DNA from: a bacterium
GTDB lineage: Bacteria > Desulfobacterota > Binatia > DP-6
Direction: 5' to 3'
Assembly: GCA_026129405.1 (NCBI GenBank)
Contig: JAHCID010000011.1
Coordinates: forward strand, 70,770-134,769
DNA length: 64,000 bases
The first letter of the stretch is position 1, and the number at the start of each line of letters is the position of its first letter. The notes under the pieces were generated by a model. It searched no databases. It had not been told where the DNA came from and saw nothing but the letters and a program-made list of their open reading frames with translations. The position numbers were made by a program, and so were the translations under genes. Positions 54,104 to 63,037 of the stretch are shown one piece after another.

Positions 54104-56445
54104 GCGAACACCTCCGCAGAAGACATCAGGGACGGGGCGGCGCGGCGGCGCACGACGTGCAGCCCCGACGCCGCCTGGATCGCCTGGCGGCGCATCTCCG
54201 CCGGGTCGGCACCGCGCCCGAGATACGACACCGTCAGCGTCGTGTGGCCGCGAAAGTGCGGCGCCGCGGTCTCGTCGCTCTCGGCGAGCGAGAGCGATAC
54301 GCGCGTCAGGGCGCGGTCGCCCGCCGGCGTGTGCTGCACCATCGGCGCCGGGGCCACCCGGCTCGGGTCCCACGCCATCGTGACGCCGCGGGCGGCGTCG
54401 CCGACGTCGACCCAGCCCTCGGTCGCACCCAGGCAGGCGCGCGCCGTCACCCCGAACGACACCGGATCGCCGTGGCCGACGCGGGCGTCGCCGAGCGCGA
54501 AGGTCTCGACGTCGCGGCCGCCGTTGACGGTCGCGTAGCGCAGCGCTCCGGGCGCGAAGGCGTCGGGCGCGAGCGTCAGCACGCCGAGGCGCAGGGAGCG
54601 CGGGCGCTGGTCGCGCAGCACGAGGTGGTAGCGGACGTCGACGCGCGGCACGTCGCGATACGCCCACACCGTCTTCCAGCACTCGCCCCACGGCCCGCCG
54701 AGGCGCGCGACGACCGGGACCCGGATCGGGCATGCGCTCGGCGGCGCGGCGTAGCGCAGCGCCACCGGCTCGAGGTCGGTGTGCTTGGCGCCGGCGGCGT
54801 CGTGCAGGACGAGGTGGCCGGTGTACCAGTCGGCGGCCAGCTCGATCGGATCGAAGGCGCCCTGCGGCACGGTGCCCGCGAGCGGCGCGGCGCCCAGGTG
54901 CGGGAACCCGAGGGCGCGCACGGCGGCGCCGCGGCGGGCCGAGAGCACCAGCGTCGTCGACGCGGTGTCGAGGCGCTCGGGCGCCGGCCCCGCCTCCGCC
55001 GGCGCGGGCGCGCTCGTGCAGCGCAGGCGCAGCGTCCCCAGCGCGGGCAGCGTCGGCGCGAGGACGACCACCGCCCGGCGCAGGCTGCCGTCGCGATGGG
55101 TCTCCACCTCCTCGAGCTGCGACGGGACGCGCCGCCCCTGCTCGTCCAGCAGCGCGAGCCCGCCCCGCACCACGCCGGGCGGCCAGGCGAGCGTGGTCGC
55201 GAACGGCTGCGCCGTCCAGGCGAACGGGTGCGGATTGAACAGCACGACGGCGTCGGGCGCGGGCGGGGCGAGCGGCGCCTCCAGGCGGCCCAGCACGGCG
55301 TCGACCGACGCCGCGAGTGCCCCCAGGCGAGCGGCCGCGTCGTCGTGCCGCGCGTCGGTGGTGTGGGTGCGGAGATCGCTTCCCCACAGGCGGCCGAGCG
55401 CGTCGCGGCAGCGGCCGACGTCGCCCTCGCCGACGCCGGCACCGCCGGCCGCGCGCGCCAGCGCCTCGGCGACGTCGAGCCGGCGCGCGAGCGCGTGGCA
55501 GCGCGCGTTGCGGCGCACGTTGTCGCGCCCGCACACCGCCCAGCGCGTGACGTTGTACTTTGCCTGCTTCTTCGCCGGCAGCGGCGCGTCGGCCGACTCC
55601 AGGCGCAGCGGCTCGCCCACCGGCGGGTGCGCGGCCAGCGCCGCCGACGGCGTCACCAGTGCGAAGCGCGGATCCGCCGCCAGGGCGCGCACGAGGACGC
55701 CGAGCCGCTCCCACTCGCCCTGCGGCCCGCTGCCGTAGCGCAGCGCGCCGCTGCCGGGCCGATGGTCGAACACCTCGGCGTCGTTGCCGTAGAGGCACAG
55801 CGCCCGCGGCGCCGCCGCGCCGACGTGCGACGCGAGCAGCGCCACCACCTCGTCGAGATCGATCTCGCCGTGCGCGAAGCGCTGCACGCGCTGGAAGACG
55901 ACCGACGAGTTCCACAGGCCCGCGATACGGCTTCCGTTCGTCCCGGCGATCCAGGCCGCGCGGTAGCGGCGCTCGCCCGGCCAGCCGTGTGCGCTCGCCG
56001 GGTTCTCCCACTCGGCGATCAGCGCCTCGTAGCCCGCCTCGCGATAGAGCGGCACGAGGCCGGCGGCGTACGTCTGCTCGTGCAGATAGGCGACGCGCGG
56101 CGCGGCCCCCAGGAGCTCGCGATAGACGTCCCGGCCGCGGCGCAGGTCGTGCGCCCCGACGGCGGCGGGCACCAGCGGCAGGATCACCTGCGCCAGCCCG
56201 GAGCCCACCAGCTCGAGCCGGCCGGCGGCGATCGCGGCGCGGATCGCGTCCAGCAGCAGCGGGTCGAGCGCCGCCAGCAGCGAAAGCGAGCTCGCCGGCA
56301 CCTCCAGCCCGAGCGCCACGCCCGGCGTCTGCAGCAGGTCGACGAGCGGCCACACGCAGCGGTCGAGCACGCGCCCCGCGTCCTCCGGCGCGACGCAGGA
56401 GAAGTCGAGGTTCAGGTGGAAGGCGGTGAAGAGGTCGAGGCGCAT
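54100..56445 (-). CDS. Glycoside hydrolase family 57-like protein
   Basis: 781 residues from the ATG at 56445. The first 300 residues follow the GH57 pattern: LFTAFHLNLDFSCVAPEDAG, ALGLEVPASSLSLLAALDPL, GRLELVGSGLAQVILPLVPA, APRVAYLHEQTYAAGLVPLY (candidate nucleophile Glu in HEQ) and CLYGNDAEVFDHRPGSGALR (candidate Asp). The second half is beta-rich (VVLFNPHPFAWTAQPFATTL), as in GH57/GH38 alpha-glycosidases. GH57-like proteins of this type occur in surface-polysaccharide loci, perhaps as transferases or trimming enzymes. No signal peptide: cytoplasmic. Confidence 0.75.
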   Translation of the reverse strand: MRLDLFTAFHLNLDFSCVAPEDAGRVLDRCVWPLVDLLQTPGVALGLEVPASSLSLLAALDPLLLDAIRAAIAAGRLELVGSGLAQVILPLVPAAVGAHDLRRGRDVYRELLGAAPRVAYLHEQTYAAGLVPLYREAGYEALIAEWENPASAHGWPGERRYRAAWIAGTNGSRIAGLWNSSVVFQRVQRFAHGEIDLDEVVALLASHVGAAAPRALCLYGNDAEVFDHRPGSGALRYGSGPQGEWERLGVLVRALAADPRFALVTPSAALAAHPPVGEPLRLESADAPLPAKKQAKYNVTRWAVCGRDNVRRNARCHALARRLDVAEALARAAGGAGVGEGDVGRCRDALGRLWGSDLRTHTTDARHDDAAARLGALAASVDAVLGRLEAPLAPPAPDAVVLFNPHPFAWTAQPFATTLAWPPGVVRGGLALLDEQGRRVPSQLEEVETHRDGSLRRAVVVLAPTLPALGTLRLRCTSAPAPAEAGPAPERLDTASTTLVLSARRGAAVRALGFPHLGAAPLAGTVPQGAFDPIELAADWYTGHLVLHDAAGAKHTDLEPVALRYAAPPSACPIRVPVVARLGGPWGECWKTVWAYRDVPRVDVRYHLVLRDQRPRSLRLGVLTLAPDAFAPGALRYATVNGGRDVETFALGDARVGHGDPVSFGVTARACLGATEGWVDVGDAARGVTMAWDPSRVAPAPMVQHTPAGDRALTRVSLSLAESDETAAPHFRGHTTLTVSYLGRGADPAEMRRQAIQAASGLHVVRRRAAPSLMSSAEVFA

Positions 56446-56450
56446 GGGTG

Positions 56451-57719
56451 TCAGTGGAGCGCGGCGCTCGGCGGCGCGTGCACGGTCTGGGTGACGACGC
56501 GGACGCGCGCGATCGCCGCGTTCGCCCGCGCGACCGCCTCCTCGCGCGTGTCGCCGACGGTGATGACGACGCCGGCGCGGCACACGTGGCTCGTCATCGG
56601 CCGCACGACGGTGCCGGGCGACGTCGTCACCTCCAGCAGCTCGACGCCCTCGGCCGCACGCGCCGCCTCCACGCCCTCGATGCCGGTGACGGTCCCCGGC
56701 GGCGGGAAGAGCCAGCGCTGGGCGACGCCGCGCGCGCAGCGCGGCTCCAGGTCGGCCGGCGCGGGCCGCTCGCCCAGGGCCAGGCGGATCGCGGCCTCGA
56801 CGAAGTCGACGCCGGTCGCGAGCGGGATCTCGTGGGTGCAGAAGTAGCCGCCCGAGAGCCGCACCGCGAGCTCGATCACCATCGGTCCGCCGTCGCCGAC
56901 GACGATGTCGCCCTTCACCGTCCCGTGCGTCACCCCGAGCGCCGCCGCCGCCTCGCCCACCAGCGCGTCGATCGCCGCCAGCGTCGCCGGCGGCAGCACC
57001 GACGGCAGCTCGCCGCCGTTCTCGATGACGAACGGCGCGAAGCGGTCGAGCAGCGCGTAGTTGCGGTCCGAGCGGCCGACCGTGATCGCGCGGCCGTCGA
57101 TCACGGCCGACTCCGTGCTGAGCTGCGGGCCGGGGACGTACTCCTCGACCATCACCCGCCGGGTCGGCGACTCGGCCTGCGCCTGGTGGAACGCCCAGAC
57201 GGGATCGATGCGCGGCAGCAGGCGCACGACGCCGCGCGCGCCGCGGCTGTCGACCGGCTTCACGATGAGGGGCATCGCCACCCGCGACGCGAGATCGAGC
57301 AGCACCGCCGGCGACGGCACCGGCGCGTACCACGGCACGGCCACCCCCGCCGCACGCAGCGCGTCCTTCATGGCGAGCTTGTCGGACGCCAGCCGCGCGC
57401 TCGCCATCGACGGCCCGGGCAGCCCGAGCGACTCGGCCACCGCCGCCACGGTCACCGGCACGTCGGACGCGACCGCGAGCACGCCGTCGAGCCGGTGGCG
57501 CATCGCGAACGCGCGCGCACCCTGGGCCGTCGCCTCGGGGTCGTACGTGCTGGCGAGGATGCCGGCGTCGGCGTGACGGAAGCCGGGCGCGTCGGGCGCG
57601 CCGTCCGAGACCACCACGCGCAGCCCCATGCGGCGCGCGACCGCGATCGCGGGCACCGCCTCGCGCCCCCCCGACACCACGAGGAGGGTGCGCGGCGCGC
57701 TAGAAGTAGAGGCCGCCAT
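56451..57719 (-). CDS. ATP-grasp ligase
   Basis: 422 residues. N-terminal Rossmann pre-ATP-grasp domain (TLLVVSGGREAVPAIAVARR), then ATP-grasp: SDKLAMKDALRAAGVAVPWY, MPLIVKPVDSRGARGVVRL, RRVMVEEYVPGPQLSTESAV, and HGTVKGDIVVGDGGPMVIEL with AVRLSGGYF. Residues match carbamoyl-phosphate/D-Ala-type ligases that join an acid and an amine with ATP. In this operon it may amidate a sugar acid or attach an amino acid to a sugar; substrate unknown. Its start overlaps the SDR end by 20 bases. Confidence 0.85.
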   Translation of the reverse strand: MAASTSSAPRTLLVVSGGREAVPAIAVARRMGLRVVVSDGAPDAPGFRHADAGILASTYDPEATAQGARAFAMRHRLDGVLAVASDVPVTVAAVAESLGLPGPSMASARLASDKLAMKDALRAAGVAVPWYAPVPSPAVLLDLASRVAMPLIVKPVDSRGARGVVRLLPRIDPVWAFHQAQAESPTRRVMVEEYVPGPQLSTESAVIDGRAITVGRSDRNYALLDRFAPFVIENGGELPSVLPPATLAAIDALVGEAAAALGVTHGTVKGDIVVGDGGPMVIELAVRLSGGYFCTHEIPLATGVDFVEAAIRLALGERPAPADLEPRCARGVAQRWLFPPPGTVTGIEGVEAARAAEGVELLEVTTSPGTVVRPMTSHVCRAGVVITVGDTREEAVARANAAIARVRVVTQTVHAPPSAALH

Positions 57720-58482
57720 TGACGTTCATCGTCTGGCCGGTGACGTACGAGGCCTCCGCCGAGGCGAGGAACACGACCGCGTGCGCCACCTCGTCGACCT
57801 CGCCGAGGCGACCGAGGAGGATGCCGTCGCGGATCTGCGACGGCAGCCCCGAGAGCCCCGCCGCCGCCATCTCCGAGCGCACGAGGCCCGGCGACACGAG
57901 GTTGCAGCGCACGCCGCGCGGCGCGAGGAAGCGGGCGCAGCACTGCGTGAGCGCGATCAGCCCGCCCTTCGAGGCGGCGTAGTGCGCCGTGCGCGGGCCG
58001 CCGTACTGGCCGCTGACCGAGCCGACGTTGATCACCGCCCCGCCCTCGCGCAGGAAGGCGAGCGCCTCCTGCGTGCACAGGAACGGGCCGCGCAGGTTGA
58101 CGGCGACGATCTCGTCCCAGTCGGCGTCGGTGATGAGGTCGAAGTCGCACGGCTTGTTGACGCCGGCGTTGTTCACCAGCACGTCGAGGCCGCCCAGCTC
58201 GCGCGCCAGCGCGGTGAGCCCGGCGCGCACGCTCTGGCGGTCGCGGACGTCCATCGGCGCCGCGATCGCGGTGCCGCCCTCGGCGCGGATCAGGTCCGTG
58301 ACCTCGGCCGCGGCGTCGGCCTGCGTGTGGTAGGTGATGCCGACCGCCGCCCCCGCGCGCGCGCAGGCGAGCGCGATGCCGCGGCCGATGCCGCGGCTGC
58401 CGCCGGTGACCACCACGCGCCGCCCCGAAAGCCGCTCGGTGCGACCGTGGGCGCGTCCCGCTCCGTTGCCGTTCATGCGCAT
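57700..58482 (-). CDS. Short-chain dehydrogenase/reductase (FabG-like)
   Basis: 260 residues. Classical SDR: cofactor motif TGGSRGIGRGIALACARAG, NNAG in LDVLVNNAGVNKPCDFDL, catalytic Ser in INVGSVSGQYGGPRTAHYAA with Tyr-x3-Lys (YAASKGGL), and a C-terminal SYVTGQTMNVNGGLYF. The HTQADAA region after the second strand favours NADPH. Likely reduces a keto-sugar or the product of the transketolase beside it. Tandem starts at 58482 and 58476. Confidence 0.9.
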   Translation of the reverse strand: MRMNGNGAGRAHGRTERLSGRRVVVTGGSRGIGRGIALACARAGAAVGITYHTQADAAAEVTDLIRAEGGTAIAAPMDVRDRQSVRAGLTALARELGGLDVLVNNAGVNKPCDFDLITDADWDEIVAVNLRGPFLCTQEALAFLREGGAVINVGSVSGQYGGPRTAHYAASKGGLIALTQCCARFLAPRGVRCNLVSPGLVRSEMAAAGLSGLPSQIRDGILLGRLGEVDEVAHAVVFLASAEASYVTGQTMNVNGGLYF

Positions 58483-59432
58483 CGTCGTGCCTCCTTCGTG
58501 CGCGCGAGCTCGCGCGCAGCCGCCGCCACCGAGGCAGCGTCGATTCCGAACCGCTGCGCCAGCGCGGTCGGATCCCCCGAGGCGCCGAAGCGGTCCTGTA
58601 CCCCCACCATCGCCAGCGGCGTCGGCCGCCGGCGTCCCAGGGTCTCGGCCACGGCGCTGCCGAGCCCGCCGATCACCGAATGGTCCTCGCAGGTGACGAT
58701 CGCGCCGGTGCGCGCCGCCGACTCCACCAGCAGCTCCTCGTCGAGCGGCTTCAGCGTCGGCAGATTGACGACCCGCGCGCGGATGCCCTCGCGCCGCAGC
58801 GCCGTCGCCGCCTGCAGCGCCCGATGCAGCATCGTGCCGCAGGCGACCAGCGTGACGTCGTCGCCGTCCTCCAGCACCTGCCCGCGGCCGAGCGCGAAGC
58901 GGTGCGAGGCGGCGTCGAACAGCACCGGCACCGGGCTGCGTCCCGTGCGCAGGTAGACCGGGCCGGGGTGGTCGAGGATCGCCTCGACGGCCTGCGCCAT
59001 CTCGACCGGGTCGCCGGGGACGACCACCGTCAGGTTCGGGATCGCGCGCGTGACGGCGAGGTCCTCCAGCGCCTGTGCGGTGGCGCCGTCGGGTCCGACG
59101 TCGAGCCCGCAGTGGCTGCCGGCCACCTTCACGTCGAGCCGCGGATAGGCCACGAACGTGCGCAGCTGCTCGCAGGCGCGCAGGGTCGCGAACACGGCGA
59201 ACGACGTCGCCACCACCTTGAGGCCGGTCGCCGCGACGCCGGCGGCGGCGGCCATCATGTTCTGCTCGGCGATGCCGAAGTCCCAGAAGCGGTCGGGGAA
59301 GGCGTCGCGGAAGTGGTGCGTGCCGGTGCCGCCGGCGACGTCGGCGTCGAGGACGACGAAGTCGCTGCGACGCCGGCCGGCGTCGACGAGCGTGCGCCCG
59401 AAGGCTTCGCGCAGAGAGACGGGCTCAGGCAT
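58473..59432 (-). CDS. Transketolase, C-terminal (pyrimidine-binding) subunit
   Basis: 319 residues. Pyr domain: LREAFGRTLVDAGRRRSDFV, FPDRFWDFGIAEQNMMAAAA (catalytic Glu in GIAEQNM), LRACEQLRTFVAYPRLDVKV, SHCGLDVGPDGATAQALEDL; then a transketolase C-terminal domain (VTLVACGTMLHRALQAATAL; ALVES- and VTCEDHSVIGGLGSAVAETL-type segments). It pairs with the N-terminal half encoded upstream, overlapping by eight bases. Split transketolases occur in sugar-modifying loci that make branched or unusual ketoses. Confidence 0.92.
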   Translation of the reverse strand: MPEPVSLREAFGRTLVDAGRRRSDFVVLDADVAGGTGTHHFRDAFPDRFWDFGIAEQNMMAAAAGVAATGLKVVATSFAVFATLRACEQLRTFVAYPRLDVKVAGSHCGLDVGPDGATAQALEDLAVTRAIPNLTVVVPGDPVEMAQAVEAILDHPGPVYLRTGRSPVPVLFDAASHRFALGRGQVLEDGDDVTLVACGTMLHRALQAATALRREGIRARVVNLPTLKPLDEELLVESAARTGAIVTCEDHSVIGGLGSAVAETLGRRRPTPLAMVGVQDRFGASGDPTALAQRFGIDAASVAAAARELARTKEARRCA

Positions 59433-61503
59433 GGAACCCTCCCGCGTGCTGGAACGCCGCCGCGGCGGCGGTGCGGCCGAGCTCGGCGAGCGCGCGCTGC
59501 AGCTCGTCCGGCGTCGGCGCGCAGCTGCCGTGCCAGCGCTGCACGTCCTCCATGAACGACACGCCCTTCCCCTTCACGGTGCGGGCGACGATCACCGTCG
59601 GCCGCTCCGGCGTCGCCGCCGCCGTGCGCAGCGCGCGGCGGATCGACGGCACGTCGTGGCCGTGGATCTCGAGCGCCTGCCAGCCGAAGGCGCGGAACTT
59701 CTCGGGCAGCGGCTCGAGGTCGAGCACGCAGGCGGTGTCGGCCTCGCCCTGGCGCCCGTTGGCGTCGACGATCGCCGTGAGGCCGCCGAGCCCGTGATGG
59801 GCGGCGTACATCACCGCCTCCCAGGTGGCGCCCTCGTCGAGGTCGCCGTCGCCGAGGAGCACGTAGACGCGGCGGTCCCGCCGCTGGTGGCGCAGGCCGA
59901 GGGTCATGCCGACGCCGATCGAGAGCCCGTTGCCGAGCGAGCCCGAGGGCATGTCCACGCCGGGCGTGCCGCGCTCCGGATGGCCCGGGAACGGCGTATC
60001 CAGCTGGCGCAGCCCACCCACCGGCGACGGCAGGATGCCGGCGCGATGGAGCGCGGCGTACCAGGCCGGCGCCGCGTGGCCCTTCGAGAGGACGAAGCGG
60101 TTGCGGTCGTGCGTCTCGCGGCTCCAGGTCACGCGCAGCGCCGGATCGGGCTCGAAGTAGAGGCAGGCCAGGATCTCGGCGCACGAGAGCGCGCCGCCCG
60201 GGTGCCCGGAGCCGGCCGCGGCGATCGCCTCCAGCGTCAGGCGGCGGATCGCCGTCGCCTCGTCCTGCAGCGCCTGCTCGCCGGGCTCGTGCACCCAGAG
60301 CGCGGCGTCGGGCTTGCGGCAGTGGAGCTGGATCGCCTCGCGCGCCAGCTCGGGCGTCGTGTAGATGCCGCGGCTCATGCCGCGCGCGCCCTCGATGACG
60401 AAGCCGGCGCCCGACACCAGCGTCTCGATCTCCATGCGCGTGTACTCGCGCAGGTGGTGCGGGTTGTGCGGCACCGGGAACGGCCGGCGCGTCGCGAGCG
60501 GGACCTCGAGGATGAGGCGGCCGCCGGGGCGCAGCATGTTGCGCGCGTTCACCAGCATGGCGCGGTCGCGTGCGACGTGCTCGAGCGTGTGCAGGCTGAC
60601 GACGACGTCGAACGGCTCGCCCGGCCAGACGAAGGTCTCGGCGTCGGCCTCCACGAACTGGAGGTGCGGCTTGCGGCCGAAGCGGCGGCGCGCCTCGGCG
60701 ACCAGCGCGGCGTCGCGGTCGACGCCGACCACGCTCCAGCAGTACTGGCCGAGGATCGCGGTCGACTCGCCGTAGCCGCAGGCCAGGTCGAGGACGCGGT
60801 CGTCGGGCGCGAGCAGCGCCCCGATCGGATGGTACTCCGAGGCCTGGAAGTCGTCGCCGTAGCGCGAGCGCTCCGACCAGTTCGCCCGCATGCGGATCGC
60901 CTCCACCTGCTCGGACGGATAGGTCGGCACGTCCTCGCAGGTGACGACGCGGAACGCCTCGGGGTGCGTCTCCATGAAATGCCAGGGCCGGAAGAGGTAG
61001 CGGGCACGCTCGTGCGCATCCGCGATCGCCTGGATCTGCGCATGGGCGCGCGCCAGCGCGTCGGTGCGCAGGACGTCGCCGCCGAAGTTGATGTTGAAGT
61101 CGACGGGCAGATTCACGTAGTCGGCCCGGGCGCTCTCCAGCAGCGCGACGCAGCGATCGACCAGCTCGGGGTCGAGGTAGAAGCGGTGCAGCAGCACGCG
61201 CACGATGGCGTCGGCCCCCGCCGCGCGCGCGGCGCGCAGCAGGCGCGCCGTGACGTCGTACTCCTCGCCCGGGACGCACGTGGCCTCCCAGCGCGTCGCG
61301 AGGGCGTCGAACGGCCGGTTCTCGGGCAGGTCGGGCACCGCCAGGACGACCGCGTCGACGCGGGCGCAGCGCCCGAGCGGCGCGATCACGTAGTGCGTGG
61401 GATCGTCGTCCGGCGCGCCTTCCGCGCCGGCGCGGCGCGCGAGCGTGGGGTCCCGCGAGAGCAGGTTCGAGAAGGTGCACTGGACGACGGCGGCAGTCCG
61501 CAT
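59425..61503 (-). CDS. Three-domain fusion: degenerate nucleotidyltransferase, SAM methyltransferase, transketolase N-terminal half
   Basis: 692 residues in one uninterrupted frame. Residues about 1-200 resemble SpsF/NeuA-type cytidylyltransferases (VDAVVLAVPDLPENRPFDAL; GEEYDVTARLLRAARAAGAD; LDPELVDRCVALLESARADY), but the N-terminal RxGSxRLPxK loop and the GDCP metal motif are replaced (QCTFSNLLSRD; LLHRFYL), so activity is doubtful. About 225-380 is a class I methyltransferase (RVLDLACGYGESTAILGQ; VVSLHTLEHVARDRAMLVNA). About 410-690 is the transketolase TPP domain (GSGHPGGALSCAEILACLYF; FVLSKGHAAPAWYAALHRAG; LLGDGDLDEGATWEAVMYA). The catalytic partner is the next gene. The fusion implies channelled synthesis of an unusual methylated sugar. 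Confidence 0.85.
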   Translation of the reverse strand: MRTAAVVQCTFSNLLSRDPTLARRAGAEGAPDDDPTHYVIAPLGRCARVDAVVLAVPDLPENRPFDALATRWEATCVPGEEYDVTARLLRAARAAGADAIVRVLLHRFYLDPELVDRCVALLESARADYVNLPVDFNINFGGDVLRTDALARAHAQIQAIADAHERARYLFRPWHFMETHPEAFRVVTCEDVPTYPSEQVEAIRMRANWSERSRYGDDFQASEYHPIGALLAPDDRVLDLACGYGESTAILGQYCWSVVGVDRDAALVAEARRRFGRKPHLQFVEADAETFVWPGEPFDVVVSLHTLEHVARDRAMLVNARNMLRPGGRLILEVPLATRRPFPVPHNPHHLREYTRMEIETLVSGAGFVIEGARGMSRGIYTTPELAREAIQLHCRKPDAALWVHEPGEQALQDEATAIRRLTLEAIAAAGSGHPGGALSCAEILACLYFEPDPALRVTWSRETHDRNRFVLSKGHAAPAWYAALHRAGILPSPVGGLRQLDTPFPGHPERGTPGVDMPSGSLGNGLSIGVGMTLGLRHQRRDRRVYVLLGDGDLDEGATWEAVMYAAHHGLGGLTAIVDANGRQGEADTACVLDLEPLPEKFRAFGWQALEIHGHDVPSIRRALRTAAATPERPTVIVARTVKGKGVSFMEDVQRWHGSCAPTPDELQRALAELGRTAAAAAFQHAGGFHA

Positions 61504-61510
61504 GATCCCC

Positions 61511-63037
61511 TCACTCGAGGTAGCCGAGCTGGCGGAGCTGGCGGGCGATGGCCTCCTCCTCCTCCGGCTCGTAGCGGTCGCGGGTGCCGCGCGTGGCGAC
61601 GGCGACGCCCTGCTCGTAGCGGGGCGCGCGCTCGGCGTGCTCCGCGGTCAGCATCTCGCGCAGGATGCGGCCGTCGAGGTCGCGATCGAGCGGCAGCCCG
61701 AGGAGATGGAGCACCGTCGGGCAGAGGTCCTGCGCCTTGGCGCCGAGCGCCGGTGCGCCCGCGCGCACCGCCGAGCCCCAGGCCCCGAGGAGCCCGAACG
61801 GCCGATGCGCGCCGCGGTAGTGCTGCGGCCCCGAGGCGGCCTCGAAGAGCGGTCCGTCGGGATCGATGAGATCGTTGCCGCGACCGTCGATCCAGCACAG
61901 CACGCGGTGGTCGCGCAGCTGGAAGAGGAGGTCGGGCGCCTCGCCGGCGTAGGGGCCGTGGTAGACGCGGTCGGCCTCCAGCACCTCGTCGACGACGAGC
62001 CCCTGCTCGTCCTCGAGGCGATAGAGCTCGGTCGTCAGCGCCACGCGCAGCGCGCGGGCGTTCGTCCCCGGCAGCACGACGCCGTGCGGCTCGCGGCCGC
62101 GCAGGTTGAGCCGCAGCTCGCCGTACTCGCCGAGCCCGTAGGCCAGCGTGCGCTGCCAGTCGATCGAGGTGAGGAGCCCGTCCGGCGAGCCCAGGCGATT
62201 GCGATCGCGCAGCTCGAGGTAGCCGCGCTGCGCGAGCCAGCGGTTCACGTGGAAGTAGCGGTCGACCGGGCCGAAGCCGTGGTCGGAGAAGAGGAGCACG
62301 GTGCCACCGTGCGCCTCGGTTGCCGCCAGCACGCGGCCGAGGAAGGCGTCGAACGCCGACCACCAGCGCTGCCACACCTCCGTCACCCTCGGCTCGCCGC
62401 CCTGCAGCTCGCGCCAGAAGAGGTGCTGGAAGCGATCGGGGAAGGTCAGCGCCGTGCAGAAGAGGTCGAGCTTCTCGCGCTGCCACAGGCGCTCGCTCAC
62501 CTCGAGCATCGACGCGCCGCTCGCCGCGCAGCGCGCCAGGAAGGCCGCGGGGTCGTTCGTCGTCGTGCCGTCCCCGGGCTCGAGGATCGCGTCCCGCAGC
62601 TCGCCCGCGAGTGCCGGCGGCGTCGTGAAGGCGGCGTCGCCCGCGGGCGTGCCGAGGCCGGAGACGAAGAAGCCGTCGACCGCCGGCGGCGGCCAGCACA
62701 TCGGCATGTTGACGAAGCCGGCGCGCTTGCCGTGTGCGCTCGTGCGGTCCCACAGCGCGGGCGCACGCCAGTTCGCGGACGTGATCAGCCGGCGGGCATA
62801 GCTGCCCTGGGTGCGGAACGGCATGTGGTAGAAATCGTAGACGCCGTGCTTCCCCGGGTTGACGCCGGTCATGAGCGTCGCCCACGCGGGCGGCGACAGC
62901 GGCGGCTGCGTCGAGCACACGGTGCCCCACGCGCCCTCGCGCGCGACGCGGGCCAGGTTCGGACAGCTGGGGAAGAGACGGTCGATGAGCTGCGGCTCAC
63001 CGCCGTCGAGGCCGATCAGGATCACCTGCTCGTTCAT
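61511..63037 (-). CDS. Type I phosphodiesterase/nucleotide pyrophosphatase-family protein
   Basis: 508 residues from the ATG at 63037 (ATGA overlap). Alkaline-phosphatase superfamily: ILIGLDGGEPQLIDRLFPSC, STQPPLSPPAWATLMTGVNP with GKHGVYDFYHM (nucleophile region), GTVLLFSDHGFGPVDRYFHV (metal-binding DHG), and GAHRPFGLLGAWGSAVRAG near the C-terminus. Such proteins appear in glycan and lipid loci as phosphohydrolases or phospho-group transferases. No signal peptide, so a cytoplasmic role is likely. Substrate unknown. Confidence 0.82.
   Translation of the reverse strand: MNEQVILIGLDGGEPQLIDRLFPSCPNLARVAREGAWGTVCSTQPPLSPPAWATLMTGVNPGKHGVYDFYHMPFRTQGSYARRLITSANWRAPALWDRTSAHGKRAGFVNMPMCWPPPAVDGFFVSGLGTPAGDAAFTTPPALAGELRDAILEPGDGTTTNDPAAFLARCAASGASMLEVSERLWQREKLDLFCTALTFPDRFQHLFWRELQGGEPRVTEVWQRWWSAFDAFLGRVLAATEAHGGTVLLFSDHGFGPVDRYFHVNRWLAQRGYLELRDRNRLGSPDGLLTSIDWQRTLAYGLGEYGELRLNLRGREPHGVVLPGTNARALRVALTTELYRLEDEQGLVVDEVLEADRVYHGPYAGEAPDLLFQLRDHRVLCWIDGRGNDLIDPDGPLFEAASGPQHYRGAHRPFGLLGAWGSAVRAGAPALGAKAQDLCPTVLHLLGLPLDRDLDGRILREMLTAEHAERAPRYEQGVAVATRGTRDRYEPEEEEAIARQLRQLGYLE

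Noticed and set aside
59158-61869. Plus-strand open frame of about 900 codons
   Set aside because: Antisense to the transketolase genes and the fusion protein; composition typical of a shadow frame.
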